Assembly (NCBI GenBank): GCA_016235155.1
Contig: JACRLW010000125.1
Coordinates: 1-44,546, forward strand
Reading direction: 5' to 3'
DNA from: Planctomycetota bacterium
Lineage (GTDB): Bacteria; Planctomycetota; UBA1135; UBA2386
Length of the DNA stretch: 44,546 nt
Of this stretch, positions 17,714 through 26,202 are shown in pieces (the first letter of the stretch is position 1; each line of letters begins with the position of its first letter). A program made the translations under genes and the position numbers. The notes beneath the pieces are model-generated. The model was not told the DNA's origin, made no database searches, and saw nothing but the letters and a program-made list of their open reading frames with translations.

Positions 17714-18587
17714 TCCGCGCGCTCAATCGGACCTTCGTTCCCGCGTCGACCAGGTCGAAGCGGCCGTCGTGACACCAGAACAGCGCGGGCGAGATCGATC
17801 CGGGTCCGTCCGTGTGGCACTGCCGCACGAACGGAGCGAGCCGTTCGATCGCCGTCGCGACGCGACCGTCCTCGATCGGATGCACCGCGACCATGTGCCG
17901 GTGCGGCACGCCGACGAGCGCGCCGTAGCGCCCGCGGCAGCCGTCGTGCTGGTCGAGGAGCAGCGCATGGCTCGCCGCGAACCAGTCACCCGGTTGCGAA
18001 TAGAGGAAGCGCACCGGCGCGGAATCGTCCTCGACCTTCATGCACTGCGGTGGATGCCGCCGGCGCACGTTGTCGAGCGCGAGCGCGAAGGACTCGTCGG
18101 GTCCGAGCCGCAGGCGCTCGAGATCGGTCCAGGTCAAGGCGCGGATGTCGCTCGGCAGGTCGAGCACGATCGTCGTCGCCACGCCCGGCAGATCCTGCCG
18201 CGACGCGACCGGTTCGAGTCCACGCAGTTGGTTCGCAGGCAGGAGCCGCACGCGCAACGCACTCCTGCCGCGCTCGGGATCCGCGAGCAGGTCCTCGCCG
18301 GGAATCGCCTGCCCGGGTTCGCCGATGCGCAGCAAGGCCGTGAAGTGCTCGTCGATCAGCTTCGGCCAGTCGTCGAACGGCGAACGGTGGCAGATCTGGA
18401 GGAGGTTGCCGAGGCCGAGGGTCGCGACGCCCGTTACCCGTTCGACGTCGACGCAGCCCTCGCCGATCCGGAAGCGCTCGCCCGAGCGCTCCAGACGCTC
18501 GCGGATCAGCATCATGAAGCGGTCGAAGCGGGTGCGGTTGAAGAGCGAAGCCCAGGCCGGCACACAGGCAGAAGGACGGTCGGACAT
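17691..18587 (-). CDS. DUF1444 (YtpQ)-like protein
   Basis: A 298-residue soluble protein from ATG 18587. The order of its segments resembles the DUF1444/YtpQ family: an N-terminal FMMLIRERLERSGERFRI, then VASRQDLPGVATTIVLDLP, LRLGPDESFALALDNVRRR, a middle FLYSQPGDWFAASHALLL, the GVPHRHMVAVHPI strand, and the end ISPALFWCHDGRFDLV. The family function is unknown. The match is by general pattern, so a different family is possible. The gene ends inside the last codons of the convergent YhaN-like gene. It lies 82 bases downstream of the sulfatase on the same strand, so the two may be co-transcribed. Confidence 0.5.
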   Translation of the reverse strand: MSDRPSACVPAWASLFNRTRFDRFMMLIRERLERSGERFRIGEGCVDVERVTGVATLGLGNLLQICHRSPFDDWPKLIDEHFTALLRIGEPGQAIPGEDLLADPERGRSALRVRLLPANQLRGLEPVASRQDLPGVATTIVLDLPSDIRALTWTDLERLRLGPDESFALALDNVRRRHPPQCMKVEDDSAPVRFLYSQPGDWFAASHALLLDQHDGCRGRYGALVGVPHRHMVAVHPIEDGRVATAIERLAPFVRQCHTDGPGSISPALFWCHDGRFDLVDAGTKVRLSARIRRAGGG

Positions 18588-18669
18588 GGTCGCGCTGTGC
18601 TGAGGGTTGGACGGCCGTCGCGTCGCGACCGTCGTTCCCGTGCAGCGAGACCCGCAAAAAAAACCTCCC

Positions 18670-20022
18670 TCAGCGGTTTCCCCACCCCGGCTCGACCGTC
18701 TCCGCCTCCCACGCCTCGATCGCCGCCCGCAACTCCGCGACCGTCCCCGGTTCCTGCGCCGCGAGATCGCGACGCTCGCCGATGTCCTGGGCGAGGTCGA
18801 AGAGCATCGGCTTCGCGTCGGGCTCGCCGCGCTGGTGCAGGAGCTTCCAGTTGCCGCGTCGTGCCGCGATCGGGCCCTTCGAACCCTGGGTGCGCCAGAA
18901 CAGCGTGCGCTCGGGGAGGGTCTCGAGTCGTCCCGTGATCCGCGGCACGAGATCGACGCCGTCGAGCTTCCACTCCGGATCGATCGCGCCGCCGCACGCG
19001 GAAAGGCAGGTCGGCAGCAGATCGAGCGTGATGACGGGATCGCCGATCGTCGTGCCCGGCGTGATGCGCCCCGGCCATCGCATCGCCATCGGCACGCGGA
19101 TGCCGCCCTCGAAGAGCTGCGCCTTGCGGCCTCGCAACGGTCCGTTGTTCGCGCCGATCTGCGTCTGTCCGCCGTTGTCGTTGGTGAAGATCACCAACGT
19201 GTCCTCGGCGAGGCCGTGTTCGTCGAGCGCGTCGAGGATGCGACCGACGGCGCGATCGAGTCCGACCATCACACCGGCGTGGTTGCGGCGCCGCTGCGGC
19301 GTGATGTGCGCCACCGCCGCGAGATCCTCGGCCTTGGGCTGCAGCGGCGCGTGCACGGCGTTGAACGCGACGTACAGGAAGAACGGCTTCGCCTCGTGCT
19401 TCTTGATGAACTCGATCGCGGCGTCGCCCCAGCGGTCGGTCACGTAGCCGCCCTCTGGTTGGACCTCGCCGTCGCGCTGGATCGCGCGGTGCGGGGTCGG
19501 GTTCTCGAGCGGCTGATAGGCCCGCGCCCCCATCAGGAAGCCGAAGAACTCGTCGAAGCCGCGACGATTGGGGTGGTACGCCTCCGGATAGCCGAGGTGC
19601 CACTTGCCGACGAGCCCCGTCGCGCGGTCGAGTTCGCGCATGCGATCGGCGATCGTGCGCTCGTCGAGCGACAGGCCACCCTGCAGGTATCCCTGCGGGA
19701 TGTTCCGATCGAAGCCGAAGCGCTGCTGATAGCGACCCGTGAGCAGGCCGGCGCGCGTCGGTCCGCAGACGCATCCTGACGTGTAGGCGTTGGTGAAGCG
19801 CACACCCTCCTTCGCGATGCGATCGATGTGCGGCGTGAGCGGCGCCACGTCGGATGACGGGTGCTCCTGGAAGCCGAAGTCGGCGTAGCCGGCGTCGTCG
19901 CAGAGCAGCACGACGACGTTCTTCACGGTGGGGAGCGGTGCGTCCTGGTCCTGGGCGACGAGTGCCGACGCGCAAGCGAGCAAGGCGAAGCGCAACAGAA
20001 CGGACGGTGACAGCGCGCGCAT
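18670..20022 (-). CDS. Secreted sulfatase (type I, formylglycine-dependent)
   Basis: A 450-residue protein with a signal peptide (cut near ASALVAQ, residues 17-24). The sulfatase core starts at NVVVLLCDDAGYADFG, where Asp42-Asp43 bind calcium. The activation motif is C86-G-P88-T-R90 followed by AGLLTGRY, the CxPxR form in which Cys becomes formylglycine. GLVGKWHLG supplies the Lys and His of the active site, and FTNDNGG and the second metal site follow. The length is typical. It hydrolyses a sulfate ester outside the cytoplasm, probably of a polysaccharide; the substrate is not evident. Secreted sulfatases are numerous in planctomycetes. It is divergent from the TetR gene and may share its control region. 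No formylglycine-generating enzyme gene is in the window. Confidence 0.95.
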   Translation of the reverse strand: MRALSPSVLLRFALLACASALVAQDQDAPLPTVKNVVVLLCDDAGYADFGFQEHPSSDVAPLTPHIDRIAKEGVRFTNAYTSGCVCGPTRAGLLTGRYQQRFGFDRNIPQGYLQGGLSLDERTIADRMRELDRATGLVGKWHLGYPEAYHPNRRGFDEFFGFLMGARAYQPLENPTPHRAIQRDGEVQPEGGYVTDRWGDAAIEFIKKHEAKPFFLYVAFNAVHAPLQPKAEDLAAVAHITPQRRRNHAGVMVGLDRAVGRILDALDEHGLAEDTLVIFTNDNGGQTQIGANNGPLRGRKAQLFEGGIRVPMAMRWPGRITPGTTIGDPVITLDLLPTCLSACGGAIDPEWKLDGVDLVPRITGRLETLPERTLFWRTQGSKGPIAARRGNWKLLHQRGEPDAKPMLFDLAQDIGERRDLAAQEPGTVAELRAAIEAWEAETVEPGWGNR

Positions 20023-20028
20023 CGCCGC

Positions 20029-20034
20029 ACGGTA
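20029..20034 (-). promoter_or_regulatory. Putative -10 element (TACCGT) of the sulfatase gene
   Basis: On the minus strand GATACCGT ends six bases before ATG 20022. If used, the transcript would begin at or next to the start codon, that is, almost leaderless. Confidence 0.25.
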
Positions 20035-20093
20035 TCGGAGCGCACGAGCTCAACCCCCCGAGCCCGAGCTTGACGCCGGTCCGGACCGCGCTA

Positions 20094-20109
20094 TTGGTTG
20101 CGCACCCAA
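20094..20109. promoter_or_regulatory. TetR operator candidate 1: TTGGTTGCGCACCCAA
   Basis: A 16-bp near-perfect dyad (one mismatched pair) in the intergenic region between the divergent sulfatase and TetR genes. Its TTGG/CCAA arms match those of the second site that begins at 20115. Confidence 0.55.
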
Positions 20110-20114
20110 CGCCA

Positions 20115-20132
20115 GTTGGTCGGCCAACCAAC
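20115..20132. promoter_or_regulatory. TetR operator candidate 2: GTTGGTCGGCCAACCAAC
   Basis: An 18-bp dyad with a single mismatched base pair, centred 22 bases after the first dyad and 28 bases before the TetR ATG. Twin sites two helical turns apart fit a TetR protein that represses its own operon, and possibly the divergent sulfatase. Confidence 0.65.
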
Positions 20133-20159
20133 ACCCTTTCCCGACCCGCAGGAGGCCCG

Positions 20160-20834
20160 ATGTCCCCCGCCACCGACACGCGCGAGAACCTGATCCAGGC
20201 CGCGATGGAGCTGTTCACGCTCCAGGGCTACGCGAACACCGGTCTCGCCCAGATCGCGCGCAAGGCGGGCGTGCTGCCGGGTTCGCTCTACTACTTCTTC
20301 CCGACCAAGGAGGACCTCCTCCACGCCACGCTCGAGCGACGGAAGGAACTGCTCGCGAGTGAGGTGCTCGACCCGATCTGGAGCCGCATCGATGACCCGA
20401 TCGAGCGCGTGTTCGGGCTGCTGAAGGGTTACCGGCAGATGCTCGAGCACACCGGGTTCTGCCACGGCTGCCCGATCGGGAACCTCGTGATCGAAGTCGG
20501 CGAGACCCACCCCAACGCGCGCAAGCTGCTGGTCCAGAACTTCGAGAACTGGCTCGACGCGGTCGCGAAGTGCTTCGAGTCCGCCGCGAACCGGTTGCCC
20601 GCTGACTGCAACGCGCGCGAACTCGCCGTCTACGTGCTCGTCACCATGGAGGGCGCCGTGATGCTCGCGCGCGCCTACCGCAACTTCGAAGCCTACGACG
20701 CCGCGGTGGTCCAGCTGCGTGACCACGTCGAGCGTCTGCTCGCCGACGGCACCGACCGCGCGCGCGTCACCGCCGTCACCCGTACCAAGACCAAGAGGAA
20801 GACCGATGAAACCACTCGCCGTCGACACGCCTGA
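20160..20834 (+). CDS. TetR/AcrR family transcriptional regulator
   Basis: A 224-residue repressor. The N-terminal TetR helix-turn-helix domain is complete (RENLIQAAMELFTLQGYANT, GLAQIARKAGVLPGSLYYFF, PTKEDLL). The C-terminal ligand domain contains GFCHGCPIGNLVIEV, a pattern seen in the LmrA/YxaF-like branch. ATG 20160 follows the Shine-Dalgarno GGAGG and directly precedes the domain. The C-terminal tail is basic (TRTKTKRKTDETTRRRHA) and overlaps the next gene by 29 bases. The two dyads upstream are probable autoregulatory operators. The ligand is unknown; it presumably controls the SRPBCC and WD40 genes behind it. Confidence 0.92.
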   Translation: MSPATDTRENLIQAAMELFTLQGYANTGLAQIARKAGVLPGSLYYFFPTKEDLLHATLERRKELLASEVLDPIWSRIDDPIERVFGLLKGYRQMLEHTGFCHGCPIGNLVIEVGETHPNARKLLVQNFENWLDAVAKCFESAANRLPADCNARELAVYVLVTMEGAVMLARAYRNFEAYDAAVVQLRDHVERLLADGTDRARVTAVTRTKTKRKTDETTRRRHA

Positions 20835-21429
20835 GGTCACCGAAGCCGCGGCCAAGGCCGCGACGCAGAAGACGTTGAAGGCCTGGTTCGCCGAACTCGA
20901 CGGTCTCGGCGGCCTCGCCAAGGGGCGCAAGGAGCTCGTCAACCACGTCTACGCCGCGACCGACAAGAACGAGTGGTGGGCGACGACGATCGTCGTCGAG
21001 TACGAGAAGGCCAGGAACGCCCAGGAGAAGGACGGCAAGCCGAAGGGCTACTCGATCTGCTCGACCAAGACGATCACCGCGCCGCTCGCCGAGGTGTTCG
21101 CCGCCTTCGGTGACGCGATGGCGCTCGACGCCTGGCTCGGGCCGAAGACCAAGGTCGCGTTCGAGGACGGCGGCAGCTTGACCAACGGCGACGGCAACCG
21201 CGCGACCTTCACGCGCATCCGCACCGACAAGGACCTGCGCATCGACTGGCAGTCCGTCGGTCTTGCGCCCGGCACGCCGGTCGAGGTGCTGTTCGCGGAC
21301 AAGGGCAAGGGCAAGACCGGCATCACGCTGAATCACACGCGCATCCAGGAGCGTCGCGACGCCGATGTCCTGCGCGCCGCGTGGGCCGGAGCCCTCGAAG
21401 CCCTGAAGGCGCACCTGGAGGAGGCGTGA
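20806..21429 (+). CDS. DUF4287-like + SRPBCC (AHSA1-type) protein
   Basis: A 207-residue protein from ATG 20806, chosen for the Shine-Dalgarno-like AAGAGGAAG just before it. The N-terminal part (TQKTLKAWFAELDGLGGL, ELVNHVYAATDKNEWWATTI, VVEYEKAR) resembles DUF4287. The C-terminal part is a START/SRPBCC hydrophobic-pocket fold (TITAPLAEVFAAFGDAMALD, WLGPKTKVAFEDGGSL, ITLNHTRIQERRDAD, AWAGALEALKAHL). SRPBCC proteins bind small hydrophobic ligands; AHSA1-type members often follow a regulator gene. It overlaps the TetR gene by 29 bases and the WD40 gene by four (GTGA), so the three form one coupled operon. Confidence 0.82.
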   Translation: MKPLAVDTPEVTEAAAKAATQKTLKAWFAELDGLGGLAKGRKELVNHVYAATDKNEWWATTIVVEYEKARNAQEKDGKPKGYSICSTKTITAPLAEVFAAFGDAMALDAWLGPKTKVAFEDGGSLTNGDGNRATFTRIRTDKDLRIDWQSVGLAPGTPVEVLFADKGKGKTGITLNHTRIQERRDADVLRAAWAGALEALKAHLEEA

Positions 21430-23447
21430 CCCCGGCTGTCGCACTCGGCGCGCTCGCCGCGCTCGTCGCGCCGCAATCCCAGGATCTCGCCCACGCCGCC
21501 TACCGCGCGCAGATGTCCGCGGCCGAGTCCGCGGTCCGTCTCGGCGAACTCGCCGACGCGCGTGCGTGGTTGGACGAGGTCGAAGCCTCGCAGCGGGGCA
21601 TCGAGTGGCGCTGGCACGACGCTGCGCTCGACGACTCGCTGATGTCCGCGCCCGTGGCCGGTGGAGCCCTGTCGATCGCGGCATCGCCGCGGGCGGATCT
21701 TCTGGCCTGCGGTCGCAACGACGGCACGCTCGAACTCCGTGACGCGACGTCGCTCGCGACCATGGCGGAGGTGAAAGCGCACGCGCAGGCGATCACGCAA
21801 CTCCGCTTCGACCGCGGCGGCTCCCGCCTCGTGACGACCTCCTACGACCGCAAGGTGAAGGTCTGGAGCGTGCCGGCGCTCGAGCCGCTGTTCGAGTTCG
21901 GCGGGCACGGCTTCCCGGTCGGCGGCGCCGACTTCACTCCCGACGGGACGATGATCGTCTCGTGCGCCTACGAGCGGCTGCCAGGCACGGTCGTCGGCAC
22001 CGTCCACGTCTGGAACGCCGCCGATGGCGCGATCGCGCGCACCCTGACCGGCGGTCGCAAGCCGCTCGTGAGCCTCTCGATCTCGCCCGACGGCGCGCAG
22101 CGCATCTGGCGCGTCGCCGACGCTTCCCTGGTCGCGACGTTGCGCGGGCACACCGATGCGGTGAGCAAGCTCGCATTCGCGCCCGATGGCCGCACGCTCG
22201 CCACCGCGGGCGCGGATGGCACCTTGCGGCTGTGGGACACGACGACCTGGAATGCGCGCGCGACGCTCGTCGGGCATCGCGACGACGTTGTCGACCTCGC
22301 GTTCACGAGCGACGGAGCGCGACTCGTGTCGACGTCGAGCGACGGCACGCTGCGGTCCTGGGATCCCGCGAGCGGCGACTACGGCGGGGTGCGCATGCGG
22401 GCGACCCAGGCGGCGTACACGGTGCGCTTCAGCCCCGACGGCAAGCGTCTCGCGACGTGCAGCTTCGACGGTCGCGTGCAGGTCTTCTGCGCGATCACCG
22501 CCGAACTCCTCGGTTCGTTCCAGGCACACGACCCGAAGTCCTCGTGCCACATGCTCGCGTGGTCGCCCGACGGACGCCGGCTCGTGACCGGGTCCTACGA
22601 CAAGACCGCGCGGGTCTTCGACGCGGTGACCTTCGAGGAGTGCGCGCGCTTCGACCACGATGCGGGTCTCTACTGGCTCGCGATGAGCGGCGACGGCGAA
22701 CGGATCGCGACCTGTGCCGGCAAGTCCGTGAGCGTCTGGGACGTCGCGAGCGGTGCGCGCGAACACGTGTTCACCGGGCACGCTGCTCCTGTCCGCTCGG
22801 TCGCGTTCGCTCCCGACGCCCGCACCTGCGTGTCCGTGAGCGGCGACGGCAAGGCATTCACCTGGGACGCAGCGGACGGGCGCGTGATCGCGACGATCGA
22901 CGGACTCGCGTCCGACGTCGTCGATGCCGTGTTCCTACCCGGCGGCTTCGAAGTCGCGCTCGCGGGCGTGGACGGCGCGATCGCGGTGTTCGATGCGACG
23001 AGCGGGAAGCGCGTGCGCGACCTCGCGCGGCTCCGGCATGCTCCCACGCGCGTGTGCTTGTCGCCCGACGGCACGCGCCTCGCCGTCGCCGCGGACACGG
23101 TGACGATGATCGACGTCGCGCGGGGCGGCATCGTCGGCTGCCTGCGTCCGCACCAGGAGCGCCCCTACCACGTCGCCTTCTCGCCCGACGGACTGCAACT
23201 CGCGAGTTGCTCGTCCGATCACACGATCGCCATCGCGGACGCCCTGCCGTTGCGCGGTCGACTGACTCGCGCATCGGATTGGCGGACCCGGCGAGGCGCG
23301 CACGAGCGCGTGGTCGCGGATGCGCTCGCTGCAGGTCGTGCGCCCGCCGACATCGCTGACGAGATCGCGGGCGACGAGGAACTCGACGTGGACTCCCGGG
23401 CCCTGCGGCTCGAAGCGCTCACGCTGGCCGTGACCGCGCGCCGCTGA
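21426..23447 (+). CDS. WD40 repeat protein, probably exported
   Basis: A 673-residue protein. The GTG 21426 start overlaps the previous stop as GTGA and gives a short hydrophobic N-terminus (VALGALAALVAPQSQ) that looks like a signal peptide. A helical segment (AQMSAAESAVRLGELADARA, EASQRGIEWRW) seen before planctomycete WD40 domains follows, then about twelve WD40 blades (such as LRGHTDAVSKLAFAPDGRTL, LRLWDTTTW). One blade is short by about ten residues: SISPDGAQRIWRVAD lacks the usual strand between SPDG and RIW. The C-terminus is helical. A scaffold role is likely; the partner is unknown. An earlier in-frame GTG at 21381 would lengthen the overlap and spoil the signal peptide. Confidence 0.85.
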   Translation: MTPAVALGALAALVAPQSQDLAHAAYRAQMSAAESAVRLGELADARAWLDEVEASQRGIEWRWHDAALDDSLMSAPVAGGALSIAASPRADLLACGRNDGTLELRDATSLATMAEVKAHAQAITQLRFDRGGSRLVTTSYDRKVKVWSVPALEPLFEFGGHGFPVGGADFTPDGTMIVSCAYERLPGTVVGTVHVWNAADGAIARTLTGGRKPLVSLSISPDGAQRIWRVADASLVATLRGHTDAVSKLAFAPDGRTLATAGADGTLRLWDTTTWNARATLVGHRDDVVDLAFTSDGARLVSTSSDGTLRSWDPASGDYGGVRMRATQAAYTVRFSPDGKRLATCSFDGRVQVFCAITAELLGSFQAHDPKSSCHMLAWSPDGRRLVTGSYDKTARVFDAVTFEECARFDHDAGLYWLAMSGDGERIATCAGKSVSVWDVASGAREHVFTGHAAPVRSVAFAPDARTCVSVSGDGKAFTWDAADGRVIATIDGLASDVVDAVFLPGGFEVALAGVDGAIAVFDATSGKRVRDLARLRHAPTRVCLSPDGTRLAVAADTVTMIDVARGGIVGCLRPHQERPYHVAFSPDGLQLASCSSDHTIAIADALPLRGRLTRASDWRTRRGAHERVVADALAAGRAPADIADEIAGDEELDVDSRALRLEALTLAVTARR

Positions 23448-23468
23448 AGCCGCGCCGCGCGCGTCGCC

Positions 23469-24548
23469 TCAGATCCCGAGCTGCATCACGATGCCTCCGC
23501 CGGGGAACAACGTTCCCTCGGTCGCCGGCAGCGAGAGCCAGCCATAGACGCACTCCTGCCCGCCGGCCGTCGTCGGATCCGCGGGGAAGGCCGCCTGGCG
23601 ACCGCTCGACAGCACGATGGGGATGATCGGCTGGCCGAGGTCGAGCGCGAGCAACTGCGTCACCAGGGTGCCGCCGATGAACCCCGCGTTGTGGGGGAAC
23701 GAGATCGACGTCTCCGGCAGGATGCCGGTAGCGCCTGACGAACCGACTCCCATCGAAATCGTCGGGAGTGCGTTCAGCGTCGTGCACAACCCGGGGAAGT
23801 TGAGGTTCGCGTTGGCGAAGTCGATGTTGAGGATGATCGACGCGCTCGCCGGCGCAGCCGTCGCGTTGACACGGATGCGCATGCCGTAGTTGGGAAGCGC
23901 CGGGCCGTTGTTCTCGAGACGCATCGTCTGGGAGAACGCGCTCGCGTTGCCGGTCGCGATGCAGCCGGTCGCGAGCAGCGCGCCCGTGGCGGTCGTGGCG
24001 CCGACGTACTGACGGTCGATCGAGCTGCCGCCCGTCGCGCCCACGCCGCCGACGTACACGAGGTTCTCGTGGGTGAAGTCGATCACGAGCGCCGGCGAGC
24101 CGGAGAAGACGAACGGCGTGTCGTAGGGCATCACGAAGTCGAAGGGCGCGGGCGTTCCGGCGTTGCCCGTCCAGCTCGGGAGGTTCGTGAGCTTCCGCGT
24201 GTAGACGATCTGGCGCGAACCGGGGATGTAGTTCGAGTCGAAGGCACGCTTCAGGAAGCCGAAGTCCGCGAGGCCCATGGTGACCTCGATGTCCGCGGTG
24301 CGCGCGCCGTTGTTGGTTCCACCGCCGTTCGCACCGCCGTCGCGGCGGAAGCCGAGCGACTGGACGACGAAGAACTGGCCGGCGTGCGTGTTGTCGACCT
24401 GGTGGAAGCGACGACCCGTGGCCGAGAAGTGGTTGAACGCGGCGTTGCCTTCGGTGGTGTCGAATCCGCGGGGCGACGTGACGAAGGTCTGGGCGGGGAC
24501 GATCGCGGCGATTGCCGCCACGATCACGAGAGAGCGGAGGGTGGACAT
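23469..24548 (-). CDS. Secreted protein of unknown function
   Basis: A 359-residue protein with a clear signal peptide (MSTLRSLVIVAAIAAIVPAQ). The mature chain is rich in Gly, Thr, Asn and Ala with alternating hydrophobics, suggesting beta structure. It has very few charged residues, and its Cys are limited to a few positions (TGCIATGNA, GLCTTLNALP, QECVYGWL). The C-terminus (PGGGIVMQLGI) and overall style match secreted orphans that I associate with planctomycetes. No catalytic motif is visible. It converges on the WD40 gene (21 bases between stops) and diverges from the cytochrome/PHM gene. Confidence 0.72.
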   Translation of the reverse strand: MSTLRSLVIVAAIAAIVPAQTFVTSPRGFDTTEGNAAFNHFSATGRRFHQVDNTHAGQFFVVQSLGFRRDGGANGGGTNNGARTADIEVTMGLADFGFLKRAFDSNYIPGSRQIVYTRKLTNLPSWTGNAGTPAPFDFVMPYDTPFVFSGSPALVIDFTHENLVYVGGVGATGGSSIDRQYVGATTATGALLATGCIATGNASAFSQTMRLENNGPALPNYGMRIRVNATAAPASASIILNIDFANANLNFPGLCTTLNALPTISMGVGSSGATGILPETSISFPHNAGFIGGTLVTQLLALDLGQPIIPIVLSSGRQAAFPADPTTAGGQECVYGWLSLPATEGTLFPGGGIVMQLGI

Positions 24549-24606
24549 GTCGGTGGCTCGTCAGGGCGCAGACCATCCGCGACCCGTGGCAGCGAGCGAG
24601 CGCGGG

Positions 24607-24612
24607 ACGATA
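24607..24612 (-). promoter_or_regulatory. Putative -10 element (TATCGT) of the secreted protein gene
   Basis: On the minus strand GCTATCGTCC lies 58 bases before ATG 24548, in the same sequence style as the other TAnnnT elements. Confidence 0.25.
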
Positions 24613-24666
24613 GCAGCGGTGGACGAACTCGCTCCGGCCGCGGACGATCGATACCGAACTTCGACG

Positions 24667-26202
24667 ATGCGCAACTTCCTCCTCGCCGCATTGCTTTCAG
24701 CCCTCGCGTGCCCTGGGCAGTCGACCGACGACCACGCCCGCCCCAACTTCGCGGAGGACGTCGCTTCGATCCTGGTCCGACATTGCGCGGCGTGCCATCG
24801 CCCCGGTGAGGCCGCGCCGTTCCCGCTGCTGACCTTCGAAGACGCGAAGAAGCGGGCGAAGATGATCGCACGCGTGACCGGGGATCGCCTGATGCCGCCG
24901 TGGCACGCAGCAACCGGTCACCTCGCCTTCGTCGGGGAGCGCGGTCTGAGCGATGCCGAGATCGGGACTCTGCGGGCTTGGGTCGAGAGCGGGGCGCCCG
25001 AAGGACCGCGCGATCGCAGTCCCGCCGTGCCGGAGTTCCCCGGGGGCTGGCGGCTCGGCACCCCGGACCTCGTGCTCGAGATGGACGAGGCGTTCGAGGT
25101 CCCCGCCGACGGCCCCGACGTCTACCGCAACTTCGTCTTGCCGCTCGGACTCGACGCAGACAGGTGGGTGCGCGCGATCGAGCTGCGGCCGTCCGCGCGG
25201 AAGGTCGTGCACCACAGCCTCTTCTTCGTCGACACGAGCGGTGCTGCGCGCGCGCAGGACGGGCAGGACGGCAAGCCCGGCTTCCGCGGGATGGGCTTCG
25301 CGTCGGGCGCGGCTCGCGGCCGGCGTGGCGAATCGGGGGACACGCTCGGCGGATGGGGCCAACTCGGCGGATGGACCGTCGGCATGACGCCGCAGTTCCT
25401 TCCCGATGGGCTCGCGATGCCGCTGCCGCGCAGCGGGGACATCGTGCTGCAGACGCACTTCCACCCGAGCGGCAAGGTCGAACACGAGAAGAGCACGATC
25501 GGCATCTGGTTCGGCGAGAAGCCGAAGCGAACGCTGACCGCGATCCAGTTGCCGCCGCTGTTCGGCGCGTTGTGGGGCATCGACATCCCCGCGGGCGAGC
25601 GGCGCTACGAGGTTCGCGATTCGTTCGTGCTCCCGGTCGCGGTCGACGGAGTCTCGATCGGCGGACATGCGCACTACCTGTGCACGGACCTGCGCGCGAC
25701 CGCGACCTCGCCGGACGGCGACGAGATCGTCCTGCTCGACGTGCCCCGCTGGGACTTCGGCTGGCAGGATCGCTACACGTTCGCGCAACCGGTGCGCCTG
25801 CCGGCGGGGACCAGGCTCGACTTCGTGTTGCACTGGGACAACTCCGCCGACAACCCGAGCAACCCGCACGATCCGCCGCGCCGCGTGCGCTGGGGTCGCG
25901 AGTCGGAGGACGAGATGGGCAGCTTGACCCTGCAGGTCGTCTGCGCGGACGAAGCCGACTTGCCGGCGCTGCGCGCCGCGACGCAGCAGCACGTCGCGGA
26001 CGGAACGCGCAGTCGCGTGGCGCGCGAAGCGAAGCAGCGCGTGAAGGAACTCGATGACGACGGCGACGGCAAGGTCGCGATTGACCGACTGCCGCGCGCC
26101 TGGCGGGCGATCGCGCAGCGCGCCGATGCCAACTCGGACGGCATGCTCGACGCCGGCGAGATCGACAAGGCCGATCTTGGCGGCGGGCTGCGTCGGCGAT
26201 GA
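24667..26202 (+). CDS. Cytochrome c - copper monooxygenase (PHM-fold) - EF-hand protein
   Basis: A 511-residue exported protein. After a signal peptide (MRNFLLAALLSALACPGQS) comes a cytochrome c-like segment with heme motif C40-AA-C43-H44 and MPPWH further on. Residues about 150-440 have the His pattern of type II, ascorbate-dependent copper monooxygenases (PHM/DBM fold): KVVHHSLFF, LQTHFHPSGK and GGHAHYL are candidate copper ligands. The C-terminus holds two EF-hand loops (DDDGDGKVAIDRL and DANSDGMLDAGEI). This domain set recurs in planctomycetes, where the activity is untested. It probably oxidises an organic substrate outside the cytoplasm, with the heme passing electrons. The stop overlaps the redoxin start as ATGA. 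Confidence 0.85.
   Translation: MRNFLLAALLSALACPGQSTDDHARPNFAEDVASILVRHCAACHRPGEAAPFPLLTFEDAKKRAKMIARVTGDRLMPPWHAATGHLAFVGERGLSDAEIGTLRAWVESGAPEGPRDRSPAVPEFPGGWRLGTPDLVLEMDEAFEVPADGPDVYRNFVLPLGLDADRWVRAIELRPSARKVVHHSLFFVDTSGAARAQDGQDGKPGFRGMGFASGAARGRRGESGDTLGGWGQLGGWTVGMTPQFLPDGLAMPLPRSGDIVLQTHFHPSGKVEHEKSTIGIWFGEKPKRTLTAIQLPPLFGALWGIDIPAGERRYEVRDSFVLPVAVDGVSIGGHAHYLCTDLRATATSPDGDEIVLLDVPRWDFGWQDRYTFAQPVRLPAGTRLDFVLHWDNSADNPSNPHDPPRRVRWGRESEDEMGSLTLQVVCADEADLPALRAATQQHVADGTRSRVAREAKQRVKELDDDGDGKVAIDRLPRAWRAIAQRADANSDGMLDAGEIDKADLGGGLRRR

Noticed and set aside
18656..18672. T8 run (minus strand) six bases after the sulfatase stop, possible intrinsic terminator
   Set aside because: No convincing stem precedes the T-run, so it is not called a terminator, although the run itself is unusual here.
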